Below the pieces are notes generated by a model that was given only the letters and a program-made list of their open reading frames with translations, was not told where the DNA came from and did no database searches. 27,651 bases of DNA from a virus. Positions 6,576 through 13,187 of the stretch are shown here, piece after piece. How positions within the stretch are numbered: position 1 is the stretch's first letter; each line of letters opens with the position of its first letter. The translations under genes and the position numbers were made by a program. Location of the stretch: positions 1 through 27,651 of the IMG/VR virus record IMGVR_UViG_3300034073_000383; one strand, written 5' to 3'.

Positions 6576-8494
6576 TGCCAGGAGTAGCAGTCGTTAACTC
6601 TGGCAACTATGACTTAAAGATTGCCACGGGTTTTCAGGTTGACGGCTTTACTTTGGATGACGCGTTGAAAGGTGTGTTGGCTGGTTACACCACGACAACA
6701 ACACGCACCAACCATGCGCAAAATCCAAACTTTGAGACAAACACGAGTTTTTATTCTGCAGATTCAGGAAACTCAATTTCAAGAATCACAACAGATTCTT
6801 TTATTGGGACTTCTTGCTTACAAGTAACAGCAACGGGTGCGCCATATCCTTTATCGTTTTTCCAGCCAAGCGGAAGCAGAGTGCCTATGGGGGCTGGCAT
6901 TACAAACACTTTGTCAATGTATGTCAAAGTCCCTGCTGGTTCACCAAGCATCAATGTGAATGTTGAGATGCGTTGTCATAGTGCTGTTACTGGTGGAAGC
7001 ATTACAGGTCAGTTGGTTGGTACAACCACAACTATTACTTCGGCTATGGGTTGGACTCGTTTATCTGTCACAGGGATAACTCCTGCAAGCACACAGGCAA
7101 TAAACATCAGAACAAATACAGGCACATCAATATTGGGTGGCATATTACTTTATGACGCAATCTTGCTTGAAAGCACATCATCAGCCCTCCCGTATTTTGA
7201 TGGTACTTATGCTGACACCTATACGGGTTACACGCTGACTGAACAGGCTTGGAACGGAACAGCCAACGCTTCAACCAGCACCGCCACATGGGGATTAAAC
7301 AGCAGTTACATAGACAGCAACTACGTGTTAGACGGAACCACCGAGTTTGCCGATGTGTTGGACTCAGTAACAAATATCAACGTGCGCCGCGGTCGCCGTG
7401 ACGTAGGCGATCAGTTCAGCGCCGGCACAATGACATTCACCATTCAAGACGTGGACGGAATATTTAACCCGTTTGACCAAAACAGCCCGTACTACGACAC
7501 ACCGCAATCTAAGCCTGGGCTTGCCCCATTGCGCGCCGTACAGCTCATCCGTTACAGCAACACCAATGTGCCCGAATCAATCTTTTCTGGTTTCGTTATC
7601 AATTTTGACTACAATTTTGCGCTCGGCGGACTGGACAGCGTCACCGTGTATTGCGCTGATCAGTTTTATTTGCTGGCACAAACCTATTTAGACGAATTAA
7701 ACGTCACGCCAGAAACATCAGGCGAACGCATAGAAACAGTCCTAGACCTGCCAGAAGTAGATTTCCCAGCAGGCTCTCGAAACATCGCCACAGGCACCGT
7801 CAACCTTGGTCATGACAGCGCCTACACGGTGCCGGCAGGAACAAACGTCCTGCAATACCTAACCCAAATTAACGACACAGCCGAGTTTGGGCGTTTGTTT
7901 ATGTCACGGTCTGGCGTGCTGACATTCCAAGAACGCATCGGTACAACGTTAAGCGCGCCTATGGCAGAGTTTAAGGATGACGGCACAGGGTACAAATACG
8001 ACGGTGTAGGCATCAGTTTTGAGGCTGACTCGGTAATTAACAGATCAGTCGTTACAGGCTTGGACGGGGACAGTTATACCGCTACGGACGCTGGTTCAAT
8101 TGCCACATACTTTATTCAAACGTCAAGCATCACAAACAGCCTGTTGCATGAGGCTGCCGAGATTCAAGCCGCTGCCGAATATTTGCTTAACCCAGAGCCC
8201 GAACCGCGCTACACGTCCGTAGCAACCAAATATCTAATGCTGACAACAGCCCAAAAGGACACGCTGGCAACTGTGGACATTGGTGACACAATCAGCGTAG
8301 AAAAGACGTTTCCGAGCGGTAGCAGCACGACCCAGTTGGCGCAAGAGTTGTCGGTTGAGGGCATTGAGCATCGGCTAGATTTCAGTACAGGTCACAGCAT
8401 TCTGTACAGCACCGCACCAACCACAATTGTGTTTGAGTTGATATTGGACGACGCCGTGTATGGCACACTCGACGCAGAGAATGTTTTAGGATAA
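6575..8494 (+). CDS. Minor tail protein with inserted carbohydrate-binding-like domain
   Basis: A 639-aa protein directly after the tape measure gene. Residues 1-35 (MPGVAVVNSGNYDL start) and 250-639 (INVRRGRRDVGDQF and the GIFNPFDQNSPYYDTPQ region) match the 429-aa counterpart in the second copy. Residues about 36-249 are absent there. This inserted part begins TNHAQNPNFETNTSFY and has a repeated Thr/Ser-rich beta pattern like CBM-type jelly rolls found in phage tail tips. It would sit at the distal tail and might bind the cell surface. Insert bases look more AT-rich than the flanks. The domain identity is from sequence style only. Confidence 0.75.
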   Translation: MPGVAVVNSGNYDLKIATGFQVDGFTLDDALKGVLAGYTTTTTRTNHAQNPNFETNTSFYSADSGNSISRITTDSFIGTSCLQVTATGAPYPLSFFQPSGSRVPMGAGITNTLSMYVKVPAGSPSINVNVEMRCHSAVTGGSITGQLVGTTTTITSAMGWTRLSVTGITPASTQAINIRTNTGTSILGGILLYDAILLESTSSALPYFDGTYADTYTGYTLTEQAWNGTANASTSTATWGLNSSYIDSNYVLDGTTEFADVLDSVTNINVRRGRRDVGDQFSAGTMTFTIQDVDGIFNPFDQNSPYYDTPQSKPGLAPLRAVQLIRYSNTNVPESIFSGFVINFDYNFALGGLDSVTVYCADQFYLLAQTYLDELNVTPETSGERIETVLDLPEVDFPAGSRNIATGTVNLGHDSAYTVPAGTNVLQYLTQINDTAEFGRLFMSRSGVLTFQERIGTTLSAPMAEFKDDGTGYKYDGVGISFEADSVINRSVVTGLDGDSYTATDAGSIATYFIQTSSITNSLLHEAAEIQAAAEYLLNPEPEPRYTSVATKYLMLTTAQKDTLATVDIGDTISVEKTFPSGSSTTQLAQELSVEGIEHRLDFSTGHSILYSTAPTTIVFELILDDAVYGTLDAENVLG

Positions 8495-8502
8495 GGAGAA
8501 CT

Positions 8503-9024
8503 ATGGCAACCCCAACCGCACTTCCAGCAACCTTTGTTGCAGGCAATGTTTTGACCGCTGCACAGCAAAATGAATTACGCGGAGCATTCCGCATTTTGCA
8601 GGTTGTCAACGTTTTTAAAGCAGATGCGTTCAGTTTTACAAGCACAAGTTTTATTGACGTAACTGGCTTATCGGTAAGCATTACGCCAAGAGAATCAACC
8701 AGCACCATTATTTGCATGGGCCAATTAAACACAGGAACCTCATCTTCAGAATACGTGATTGCCCAGCTTGTGCGCGGCGCAACCGTAATCGGTTCAGGTA
8801 CAGGCGGCTCAACATACAACGGAATTACCGTTAACCCAGCGCAAAGCAGTTCACAAATGTGGACGCAACCGTTTATGTTTTACGATTCCCCAGCAACCAC
8901 ATCTGCAACAACATACAAAATACAAGTCAGAACAACTGCCGGCACATCATATGTAAACCGTCGAGCATCAGACACAGCCTTTGGCGGTTCTTCAAGTCTT
9001 ATCGTAATGGAAGTATCAGCATGA
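8503..9024 (+). CDS. Putative receptor-binding / tail fibre protein
   Basis: A 173-aa beta-rich protein following the minor tail gene with AAGGAG as RBS. Residues 10-22, FVAGNVLTAAQQN, form a short N-terminal motif that recurs in phage tail-tip proteins and is also present in the otherwise unrelated 154-aa protein of the second copy. This fits a conserved attachment tip joined to an exchangeable C-terminal receptor-binding part. Its stop overlaps the ATG of the next gene (ATGA at 9021-9024). Confidence 0.5.
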   Translation: MATPTALPATFVAGNVLTAAQQNELRGAFRILQVVNVFKADAFSFTSTSFIDVTGLSVSITPRESTSTIICMGQLNTGTSSSEYVIAQLVRGATVIGSGTGGSTYNGITVNPAQSSSQMWTQPFMFYDSPATTSATTYKIQVRTTAGTSYVNRRASDTAFGGSSSLIVMEVSA

Positions 9025-9344
9025 TTGACTATGCAGCAATTTTGACTAGCAAATACCCTGGCACCAATTGGACACTTGACGGCACCGACTACGCAGGCCT
9101 TACATGGTTAGACGAATCAACAAAACCAACACAAGCCGAACTAGACGCGCTCTGGCCACAAGTTGACTATGAAATCCAATACGAAGCAGTAAGCAACACA
9201 CGCCACAAGGAATACATCAAAACCAGCGACCCGATCTTCTTTGAATGGCAACGTGGCACCAAAACACAAGCCGACTGGGACGCTGCAGTTCAAGCCATCA
9301 AAGACGCAAACCCATACCCACCATTGCCTGTTAATAAAAAGTAA
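9021..9344 (+). CDS. Small tail-fibre associated protein
   Basis: A 107-aa protein (ATG 9021) coupled to the fibre-like gene. The segment YAGLTWLDESTKPTQAELDA resembles short proteins encoded after phage fibres (XkdW/tail-fibre assembly type), with a C-terminal DWDAAVQAIKDANPYPPLP. An upstream extension of the frame to 8859 is in the shadow of the preceding gene and is not used. The counterpart position in the second copy holds a different small protein. Confidence 0.5.
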   Translation: MIDYAAILTSKYPGTNWTLDGTDYAGLTWLDESTKPTQAELDALWPQVDYEIQYEAVSNTRHKEYIKTSDPIFFEWQRGTKTQADWDAAVQAIKDANPYPPLPVNKK

Positions 9345-9475
9345 TGAAATGGATACTCAGGTCGTGGTGGCTCTTGTCGGTGGTGGTTTCGCTGTGGTGG
9401 TGGCGCTCATTAGCAAAATCGGCAGCGACAACAAAAAAGACCACGGCAAAGTACACCAAATGCTTGGTCGAATAG
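9344..9475 (+). CDS. Small Trp-rich membrane protein (overlapping lysis-type ORF)
   Basis: A 43-aa ORF starting at ATG 9344, which overlaps the stop of the preceding gene (TAATG). It has a Trp-rich hydrophobic segment (residues 3-20, WILRSWWLLSVVVSLWWW) and a Lys/Thr-rich tail (KKTTAKYTK). It lies in a different frame from the 54-aa ORF starting at 9349. Between the two genome copies, changed codons in this frame are mostly synonymous (about 6 synonymous, 4 replacement), whereas the other frame shows the reverse. This suggests purifying selection here. A lysis accessory role is inferred from position before the holin. Confidence 0.5.
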   Translation: MKWILRSWWLLSVVVSLWWWRSLAKSAATTKKTTAKYTKCLVE

Positions 9476-9513
9476 AACAAAAGATTGACAACCATGTTGA
9501 AAATCACCGCTAA
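9349..9513 (+). CDS. Small membrane protein overlapping another frame
   Basis: A 54-aa ORF (ATG 9349): a hydrophobic helix MDTQVVVALVGGGFAVVVAL, a short basic/polar turn, then a helical KKDHGKVHQMLGRIEQKIDN section with coiled-coil character. It ends 20 nt inside the holin gene. Over most of its length it shares bases with the 43-aa ORF at 9344-9475. The frame is open in both copies. It may be a holin partner or a spanin-like protein. One of the two frames could be non-coding. Confidence 0.5.
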   Translation: MDTQVVVALVGGGFAVVVALISKIGSDNKKDHGKVHQMLGRIEQKIDNHVENHR

Positions 9514-9697
9514 AGACAAAGCAATGCTCGCCAGTTATGCGCGCTCACTTGTTGGCGCACTTATTGCCGTTTATTCGACTGGCGCAACAGACCCACGTGA
9601 CTATGCAAAAGGTGCAATCGCAGCAATCATCCCACCAATTATGCGTTGGGTAAACAAAAACGATCAGGCGTTCGGGCGTGGCAACAGCCAAAACTAA
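9494..9697 (+). CDS. Putative holin
   Basis: A 67-aa protein (ATG 9494) with two hydrophobic segments, SLVGALIAVYSTGA and AIAAIIPPIMRWV, flanked by charged ends. It lies directly upstream of and overlapping the endolysin, as is usual for holins. It would form membrane lesions that release endolysin and set lysis timing. Residues MLKITAKDKAMLASYARS are almost unchanged in the second copy. The assignment rests on size, membrane pattern and context. Confidence 0.6.
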   Translation: MLKITAKDKAMLASYARSLVGALIAVYSTGATDPRDYAKGAIAAIIPPIMRWVNKNDQAFGRGNSQN

Positions 9698-10199
9698 CGC
9701 GAACGCACGGCCGTACACAGGCAACAGCGACGGCGCATCAGCAGGCCCACGTGCCGGCATGAACGAGTTTATTAAACAAGTGATCTATCACTCAAATGGC
9801 GCGTTGTGGAATAACGGCAGTTACGGTCGGCGCGACATGAAAGGCAAGCCAGGCAGTTTGTCTGTACATGCCACAGGTCGCGCAGTTGACTTGTCATATC
9901 GTGGAAGCGCACGTAGACCGCAAGCGTCACGCAAAGCTGCTATGCCAATAATCGAGAAGTTGGTGCAGAACGCTGACGAGTTAGGCATAGAAATGATTAT
10001 TGACTACATGCCCAAACCGTTTGGTCGCGCATGGCGTTGCGATCGTCAAGCATGGAAGAAATACAGCAAGCCAACAATCCACGGCGCACCAGGTGGCGAC
10101 TGGTTCCATATTGAAATCACACCACAGGCCGCCGACTCGGTGATCTTTGTAAAAGCCGCATTCTTAAAGGTTTTCGGGGAAATCCCACCCAAGGCTTGA
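9678..10199 (+). CDS. Endolysin, M15-type peptidase (D-Ala carboxypeptidase/endopeptidase-like)
   Basis: A 173-aa enzyme starting at GTG 9678, overlapping the holin end by 20 nt. It carries the M15 metallopeptidase signature SLSVHATGRAVDLS (H64 and D71 as candidate zinc ligands) and a C-terminal GGDWFHIEI (H144). It should cut peptide cross-links or stem peptides in host peptidoglycan. It has no signal peptide, consistent with holin-dependent release. Ends are nearly identical to the second copy, while the middle (residues about 30-112) is divergent. Confidence 0.85.
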   Translation: MATAKTNANARPYTGNSDGASAGPRAGMNEFIKQVIYHSNGALWNNGSYGRRDMKGKPGSLSVHATGRAVDLSYRGSARRPQASRKAAMPIIEKLVQNADELGIEMIIDYMPKPFGRAWRCDRQAWKKYSKPTIHGAPGGDWFHIEITPQAADSVIFVKAAFLKVFGEIPPKA

Positions 10200-10212
10200 A
10201 CTATGTTCTAGG

Positions 10213-10226
10213 GTCGGAGTACCGAC
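10213..10226 (+). other. Conserved hairpin before 58-aa gene
   Basis: GTCGG-AGTA-CCGAC forms a 5-bp stem with a tetraloop 13 nt before the ATG of the next gene. It is followed by the AAAAGGA ribosome site and is conserved unchanged in the second copy (24927-24940). It may protect the downstream message or tune initiation. Confidence 0.35.
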
Positions 10227-10239
10227 AAAAGGACAGGCA

Positions 10240-10416
10240 ATGACTGACCCACAGATAGTTGATTACAGCGTCTATACAGGAGTAATGGACAACGGCCAAG
10301 AAATCTTGGTGCAGATATTTTCTAGCCCAGAGTCGGGCAAGTTCCTCATGGGACAAATCGCATTCAGAACGGCCGCATCTAGTTGGGGCGTGCCCATACC
10401 TTTGGAGAAACGATGA
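10240..10416 (+). CDS. Conserved 58-aa protein of unknown function
   Basis: MTDPQIVDYSVYTGVMDNGQ start; good AAGGA RBS. It forms a small beta-type domain (QEILVQIFSSPESGKFLMGQ) ending in a basic LEKR. It lies between the endolysin and the secreted lysozyme, and its stop overlaps the lysozyme start (ATGA at 10413-10416). Only two residues differ between genome copies. No family recognised. Confidence 0.65.
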   Translation: MTDPQIVDYSVYTGVMDNGQEILVQIFSSPESGKFLMGQIAFRTAASSWGVPIPLEKR

Positions 10417-10916
10417 ACTATTTTGCAGAAAAAATCATAGGGCTAGTACTTTGTACCGTATTCGGCTTTACGGTCGCTGTAGGGGCTCCTGACGCGTCTG
10501 GTAGCCCGTCTGGGACTATTGCCTTAGCCCCGTTTTTGATAGAGCCAAGCACCACTACGTCAAGCACGTCGTCCACAATTTACATTGACCCGTACACGTC
10601 AGCTTGTGAGCAGTTCAGCGCGCTAGGCGTAAACCTTGGCTGGCCTGCCGATCAGCGCACCGTGCTCGAATCAATCATGTTTCGTGAATCACGCTGCATA
10701 CCAAACGCGGTAAACAGCGACGACCCAAACGGTGGCAGTCGTGGGCTAATGCAAATAAACGGATTCTGGACACCATGGCTTATTGATGCCGGCATTATCA
10801 CTAGCCCAAAAAACTTGTTACAGGCTGATGTTAATTTGCGCGCAGCGTTAGCAATTTACAATTACGGGGTTGAGCGTCACGGTTACGGCTGGGGCCCATG
10901 GAGTGCAACAAAATGA
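10413..10916 (+). CDS. Secreted lysozyme-like lytic transglycosylase
   Basis: A 167-aa protein with an N-terminal signal or membrane segment (IIGLVLCTVFGFTVAVGA, residues 8-25) and a Ser/Thr-rich linker. An SLT/lysozyme-like domain occupies about 62-167: E92 in MFRESRC as likely catalytic Glu, GLMQING at 111-117, and AIYNYG near 147-152. It would cleave glycan strands from outside the membrane. It could aid lysis with the M15 endolysin, or act during entry if packaged. The start at ATG 10413 is chosen over the upstream frame extension to 10383 because of the ATGA overlap. Confidence 0.75.
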   Translation: MNYFAEKIIGLVLCTVFGFTVAVGAPDASGSPSGTIALAPFLIEPSTTTSSTSSTIYIDPYTSACEQFSALGVNLGWPADQRTVLESIMFRESRCIPNAVNSDDPNGGSRGLMQINGFWTPWLIDAGIITSPKNLLQADVNLRAALAIYNYGVERHGYGWGPWSATK

Positions 10917-11176
10917 GCGAAGGTAGCGCATGGAACCAGGGCGAACTTACCGAAGAAACCCGACGAATGGTATTGGAGCAAACAGCAATGACTAACCACA
11001 CAATGGCAATGTTCGGATTAATTGACGACATTATGGCGGTCAGCAAAAACCCACACGCAAGCATCATCCAACGTCTGAAGACAATGAAAAACCAGTTGTC
11101 ACTAGAAGACCCGATGCCGCTTTACGATGTGACTACACTCGATCTAGCAATCAAAGCACTACAAGCACATTCCTAA
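10913..11176 (+). CDS. Conserved hypothetical protein, 87 aa
   Basis: Starts at ATG 10913, overlapping the lysozyme stop (AAAATGAG). An in-frame ATG at 10898 would add five residues. It is a mainly helical protein with TEETRRMVLEQTAMTNHT and a conserved C-terminal PMPLYDVTTLDLAIKALQAH. The middle varies between genome copies; both ends are conserved. No family recognised. Confidence 0.6.
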   Translation: MSEGSAWNQGELTEETRRMVLEQTAMTNHTMAMFGLIDDIMAVSKNPHASIIQRLKTMKNQLSLEDPMPLYDVTTLDLAIKALQAHS

Positions 11177-11197
11177 CCGACACAGGAGATTCCGACA

Positions 11198-11596
11198 ATG
11201 AAAACCTGCACAATTTGCAAAGGCTCAATCGCCTACCCAGACATACAAGGAAAAACACACTTCGTATGTGACGGCCGTGTGCCGGCAAAAAAACTTGCGC
11301 CATTCATTCAAGGAATGTTGGCGTCACAGTCGTCTGCTGATGCGCGTTGGACACGCGATGAACAAAACAAAGTTGATGCAGCGATCTTGCACGTTGCGCG
11401 CACTAAAGGGTTTTTCACATCTGACGACATTTGGCAACACCTAGGCGACCAGTTCCCTGTTACTAAGGGCATCGCTGGACGGTTGAACGCAGCTGCACGT
11501 CGTGGCATTATTCGCAACACAGGCGAATTGGCATACGCCCAGCGCGGTGGCGCACATGACCATGCACAACGTCTAAGCGTTTGGGCAGGTGTGTGA
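11198..11596 (+). CDS. Putative DNA-binding protein: zinc-ribbon start and winged helix
   Basis: A 132-aa protein with an AGGAG RBS. The N-terminus has C4-x2-C7 and H21-x2-C24 (TICKG and HFVCDGR), likely a small metal-binding knuckle. The C-terminal 60 residues (SDDIWQHLGDQFPVTKGIAG ... RGIIRNTGELAYAQRGG) look like a winged helix. A regulator of phage transcription or a replication accessory would fit its place between the lysis and recombination genes. Function is inferred from the fold pattern only. Confidence 0.55.
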   Translation: MKTCTICKGSIAYPDIQGKTHFVCDGRVPAKKLAPFIQGMLASQSSADARWTRDEQNKVDAAILHVARTKGFFTSDDIWQHLGDQFPVTKGIAGRLNAAARRGIIRNTGELAYAQRGGAHDHAQRLSVWAGV

Positions 11597-11754
11597 TGAG
11601 TTTTGAGCAAATAGATTCAAAATTGCTGGAAAGAATTGCTGTTGCTTTAGAAGAAATGGTTGCATTGCAAAAAGATAACCAAAAGTTTTGGTACAGAATT
11701 GATAACAGTTTGGATGCAATAGAAAACGCAATAATTGCTGCTGGGGGCATCTAA
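11596..11754 (+). CDS. 52-aa helical protein, present only in copy A
   Basis: ATG 11596 overlaps the previous stop (TGATG) and its TAA overlaps the ATG of the next gene (TAATG), so it is tightly packed between two conserved genes. It is an acidic helical protein (SKLLERIAVALEEMVALQKD) with coiled-coil character. The base composition is clearly more AT-rich than its neighbours. The second copy lacks it completely: the flanking genes are joined directly at 26310. It looks like a recently gained or lost cassette. Confidence 0.6.
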   Translation: MSFEQIDSKLLERIAVALEEMVALQKDNQKFWYRIDNSLDAIENAIIAAGGI

Positions 11755-12299
11755 TGGGCTTTGATCTAAGCAACTACGAAACAGTCGAGCAACGCCTAGT
11801 GCGCTGGTGGGCTGCATACCCAAACGGGCGCGTGTACACAATGATGATGAACTACACAGGCGACGCTTGCGTGTTCTATTGCGAATTGTATGCCGACAAA
11901 GAAGACAAAGTGCCGGTTGCTACGGGCTATGCGGAAGAAATTAAAAGCGACCGCGGTGTCAATGCCACATCGTTTGTGGAAAACTGTGAAACCAGCGCGA
12001 TTGGTCGCGCGATTGCTAACTGCCCGTTACAGGCGCCTGCTAGTGGGCCTAGGCCGTCGCGTAATGAGATGCAAAAGGTCGAGCGCCTAACAACACCGCC
12101 GCAACCGCAAACGCACACACCCTCTGGCGCATTTGCCACACCTAAGCAGATTGGTTACATCAAGAAACTGGCCAAGGACGGCGGTTACGACGATCTTCGA
12201 CTATTGGAGTTAATCCAACGCGAACTAAACAGCGACGAAGCCGTTTTAGAGCTGTTGAAATCACACGAAGCAAGCAGAATCATTGAGGTACTGAAATGA
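11754..12299 (+). CDS. Phage recombination/ssDNA-associated protein candidate
   Basis: A 181-aa protein. The central signature VNATSFVENCETSAIGRAIA (residues 69-88) belongs to a family common in actinophages, found near recombination and replication genes, whose members are sometimes annotated as single-strand annealing proteins. The function is not firmly established. A Pro/Gln linker (about 100-125) leads to a helical C-terminal ATPKQIGYIKKLAKD domain. It lies upstream of a VRR-NUC nuclease, so a role in recombination or in concatemer or end processing would fit. Only a few residues differ in the second copy. Confidence 0.5.
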   Translation: MGFDLSNYETVEQRLVRWWAAYPNGRVYTMMMNYTGDACVFYCELYADKEDKVPVATGYAEEIKSDRGVNATSFVENCETSAIGRAIANCPLQAPASGPRPSRNEMQKVERLTTPPQPQTHTPSGAFATPKQIGYIKKLAKDGGYDDLRLLELIQRELNSDEAVLELLKSHEASRIIEVLK

Positions 12300-12442
12300 C
12301 ACTAGAAGAACTAATCACAAACATTGAGCGCTTACAGGCCGTGTACAACAGCATGGTTGACCCTGAACAGCACGAAGCAAGGCAATATGTGCGTTAGGCA
12401 ATTAAGCACCTTGCAGACAAGACGTACATGGCGGCGCTATGA
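12296..12442 (+). pseudogene. Small helical ORF interrupted by an amber codon
   Basis: Starts at ATG 12296, overlapping the previous stop. It encodes MTLEELITNIERLQAVYNSM and reaches TAG at 12395-12397 after 33 codons. The same frame continues with AIKHLADKTYMAAL to TGA 12440-12442, which overlaps the next ATG. The intact counterpart (26852-26995, 47 aa) has TGG (Trp) at the amber position and then AINHLAEKIW. So a single G-to-A change, or a sequence error, broke this copy. TAG serves as a normal stop elsewhere (2808, 4638), so wholesale recoding is unlikely. Confidence 0.6.
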
Positions 12443-12627
12443 CTCTTAATGAATTAGTTGACGGATTGATTAAGCACTTAGAAGAACATCGCCGAAACAT
12501 CAAAATGATTGTTGAATTGCGATATGAATTAGAAAAGTGGCAATCGGTGGCCGTAAGTGCAATACCAGAAGAAGGTTTGATTGCGTCGTTAGATGCTTAC
12601 GATTACGAGCACAAAAATGAAGCTTGA
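12439..12627 (+). CDS. 62-aa hypothetical protein, present only in copy A
   Basis: ATG 12439 overlaps the stop of the interrupted small ORF (ATGA). Its end overlaps the start of the VRR-NUC gene by 11 nt. It is helical and charged: MTLNELVDGLIKHLEEHRRN, then YELEKWQ and an acidic end. The start MTLNEL resembles the MTLEEL of the preceding ORF, possibly a diverged tandem duplicate. The second copy lacks it and runs from the small ORF directly into VRR-NUC. Confidence 0.55.
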   Translation: MTLNELVDGLIKHLEEHRRNIKMIVELRYELEKWQSVAVSAIPEEGLIASLDAYDYEHKNEA

Positions 12628-12961
12628 CCCAAAGATCAGCGAAGCCGACTTCAAGGATGTGGTCATCAGCATTGCTAAGCGTTATGGCTGGCTAATTCAC
12701 CATGACTTGCCGGCACAAAACAGTCGAGGGCGCTGGGCAACACATGTGCAGGGCGATGTGGGTTTCCCTGATCTGTTCATGGTGCACCCATTCCAAGGCG
12801 GTCGGCCGTTAGTGATTGAGTTAAAGGCAGAAAAGGGTAAGACAACACCTGGGCAGAAGGTTTGGTTAAAGGCGTGTGAGTTGGCTGGATGTCATGCAGC
12901 GGTTTGGAAGCCAAGTGACATGGAGTACATTCTCTACACTCTCAGCAATCCAAGAATGTAA
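12617..12961 (+). CDS. VRR-NUC domain nuclease
   Basis: A 114-aa PD-(D/E)xK nuclease. SEADFKD (E9 as likely ligand), GDVGFPDLF (D52) and PLVIELKAEKGKTTPGQ (E68, K70) match the stand-alone VRR-NUC family, which acts on branched DNA or junctions. A role in resolving recombination or replication intermediates before packaging is likely. ATG 12617 is chosen because the second copy begins at the same residue with GTG. The structured non-coding region starts two bases after its stop. Confidence 0.85.
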   Translation: MKLDPKISEADFKDVVISIAKRYGWLIHHDLPAQNSRGRWATHVQGDVGFPDLFMVHPFQGGRPLVIELKAEKGKTTPGQKVWLKACELAGCHAAVWKPSDMEYILYTLSNPRM

Positions 12962-12962
12962 G

Positions 12963-13187
12963 CAATCGGCTAGTAGCAAGTGTGTGCCTCGGTCGCATGA
13001 GGTGGGCAGTAAACAGGGGAACCTGGGTAGACGGTCGCGCCTCGAATCATGCAAGACGAAATGGTTTGGGCAATGCGATCGGGCGATCAGTAAACAGACT
13101 GATGATGTAATGCAATAGGGATCTGGGATGGGCAATCCAGAGGGTGGAGCATTCACACATCTCTTGACCTGCAGATGACATACAGTT
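12963..13187 (+). ncRNA. Candidate structured RNA (undescribed)
   Basis: No credible gene lies here. Hand alignment with 27429-27651 gives a common fold. Helix 1 is CCTC/GAGG (12987-12990/12999-13002, loop with TCGCA). Helix 2 is CAGG-GGAA-CCTG (13014-13025), a GNRA tetraloop. Helix 3 is CGGTCGC/GCGATCG (13032-13038/13075-13081), continued by GCCT/GGGC (13039-13042/13068-13071). Helix 4 is ATCAG/CTGAT (13086-13090/13099-13103). Helix 5 is TGTAATGC/GCATT-ACA (13106-13113/13149-13157), enclosing helix 6, TCTGG/CCAGA with GGGC in the loop (13122-13141). Many pairs change on both sides between copies while pairing is kept. The spacing between helices 1 and 2 (11 nt) and between helices 2 and 4 (60 nt) is identical. 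GNRA loops point to the + strand. Function unknown. Confidence 0.75.

Noticed and set aside
8382-8819. 145-aa minus-strand ORF
   Set aside because: Covers the end of the minor tail gene and the start of the fibre gene on the opposite strand; no counterpart in copy B.
12395-12397. Genome-wide amber (TAG) reassignment
   Set aside because: TAG ends other genes such as the capsid gene at 2808 and the chaperone at 4638, so the in-frame TAG is a local event.
12876-13118. 80-aa plus-strand ORF across the VRR-NUC end and the non-coding region
   Set aside because: Out of frame with VRR-NUC, and not conserved in copy B; the bases are better explained by RNA helices.
12963-13187. Group I intron, IscB omega RNA or phi29-like pRNA as identity of the structured region
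   Set aside because: No split gene, no intron core P7 pattern, and the downstream HNH protein lacks RuvC parts. pRNA features were not recognised. Left as unknown.
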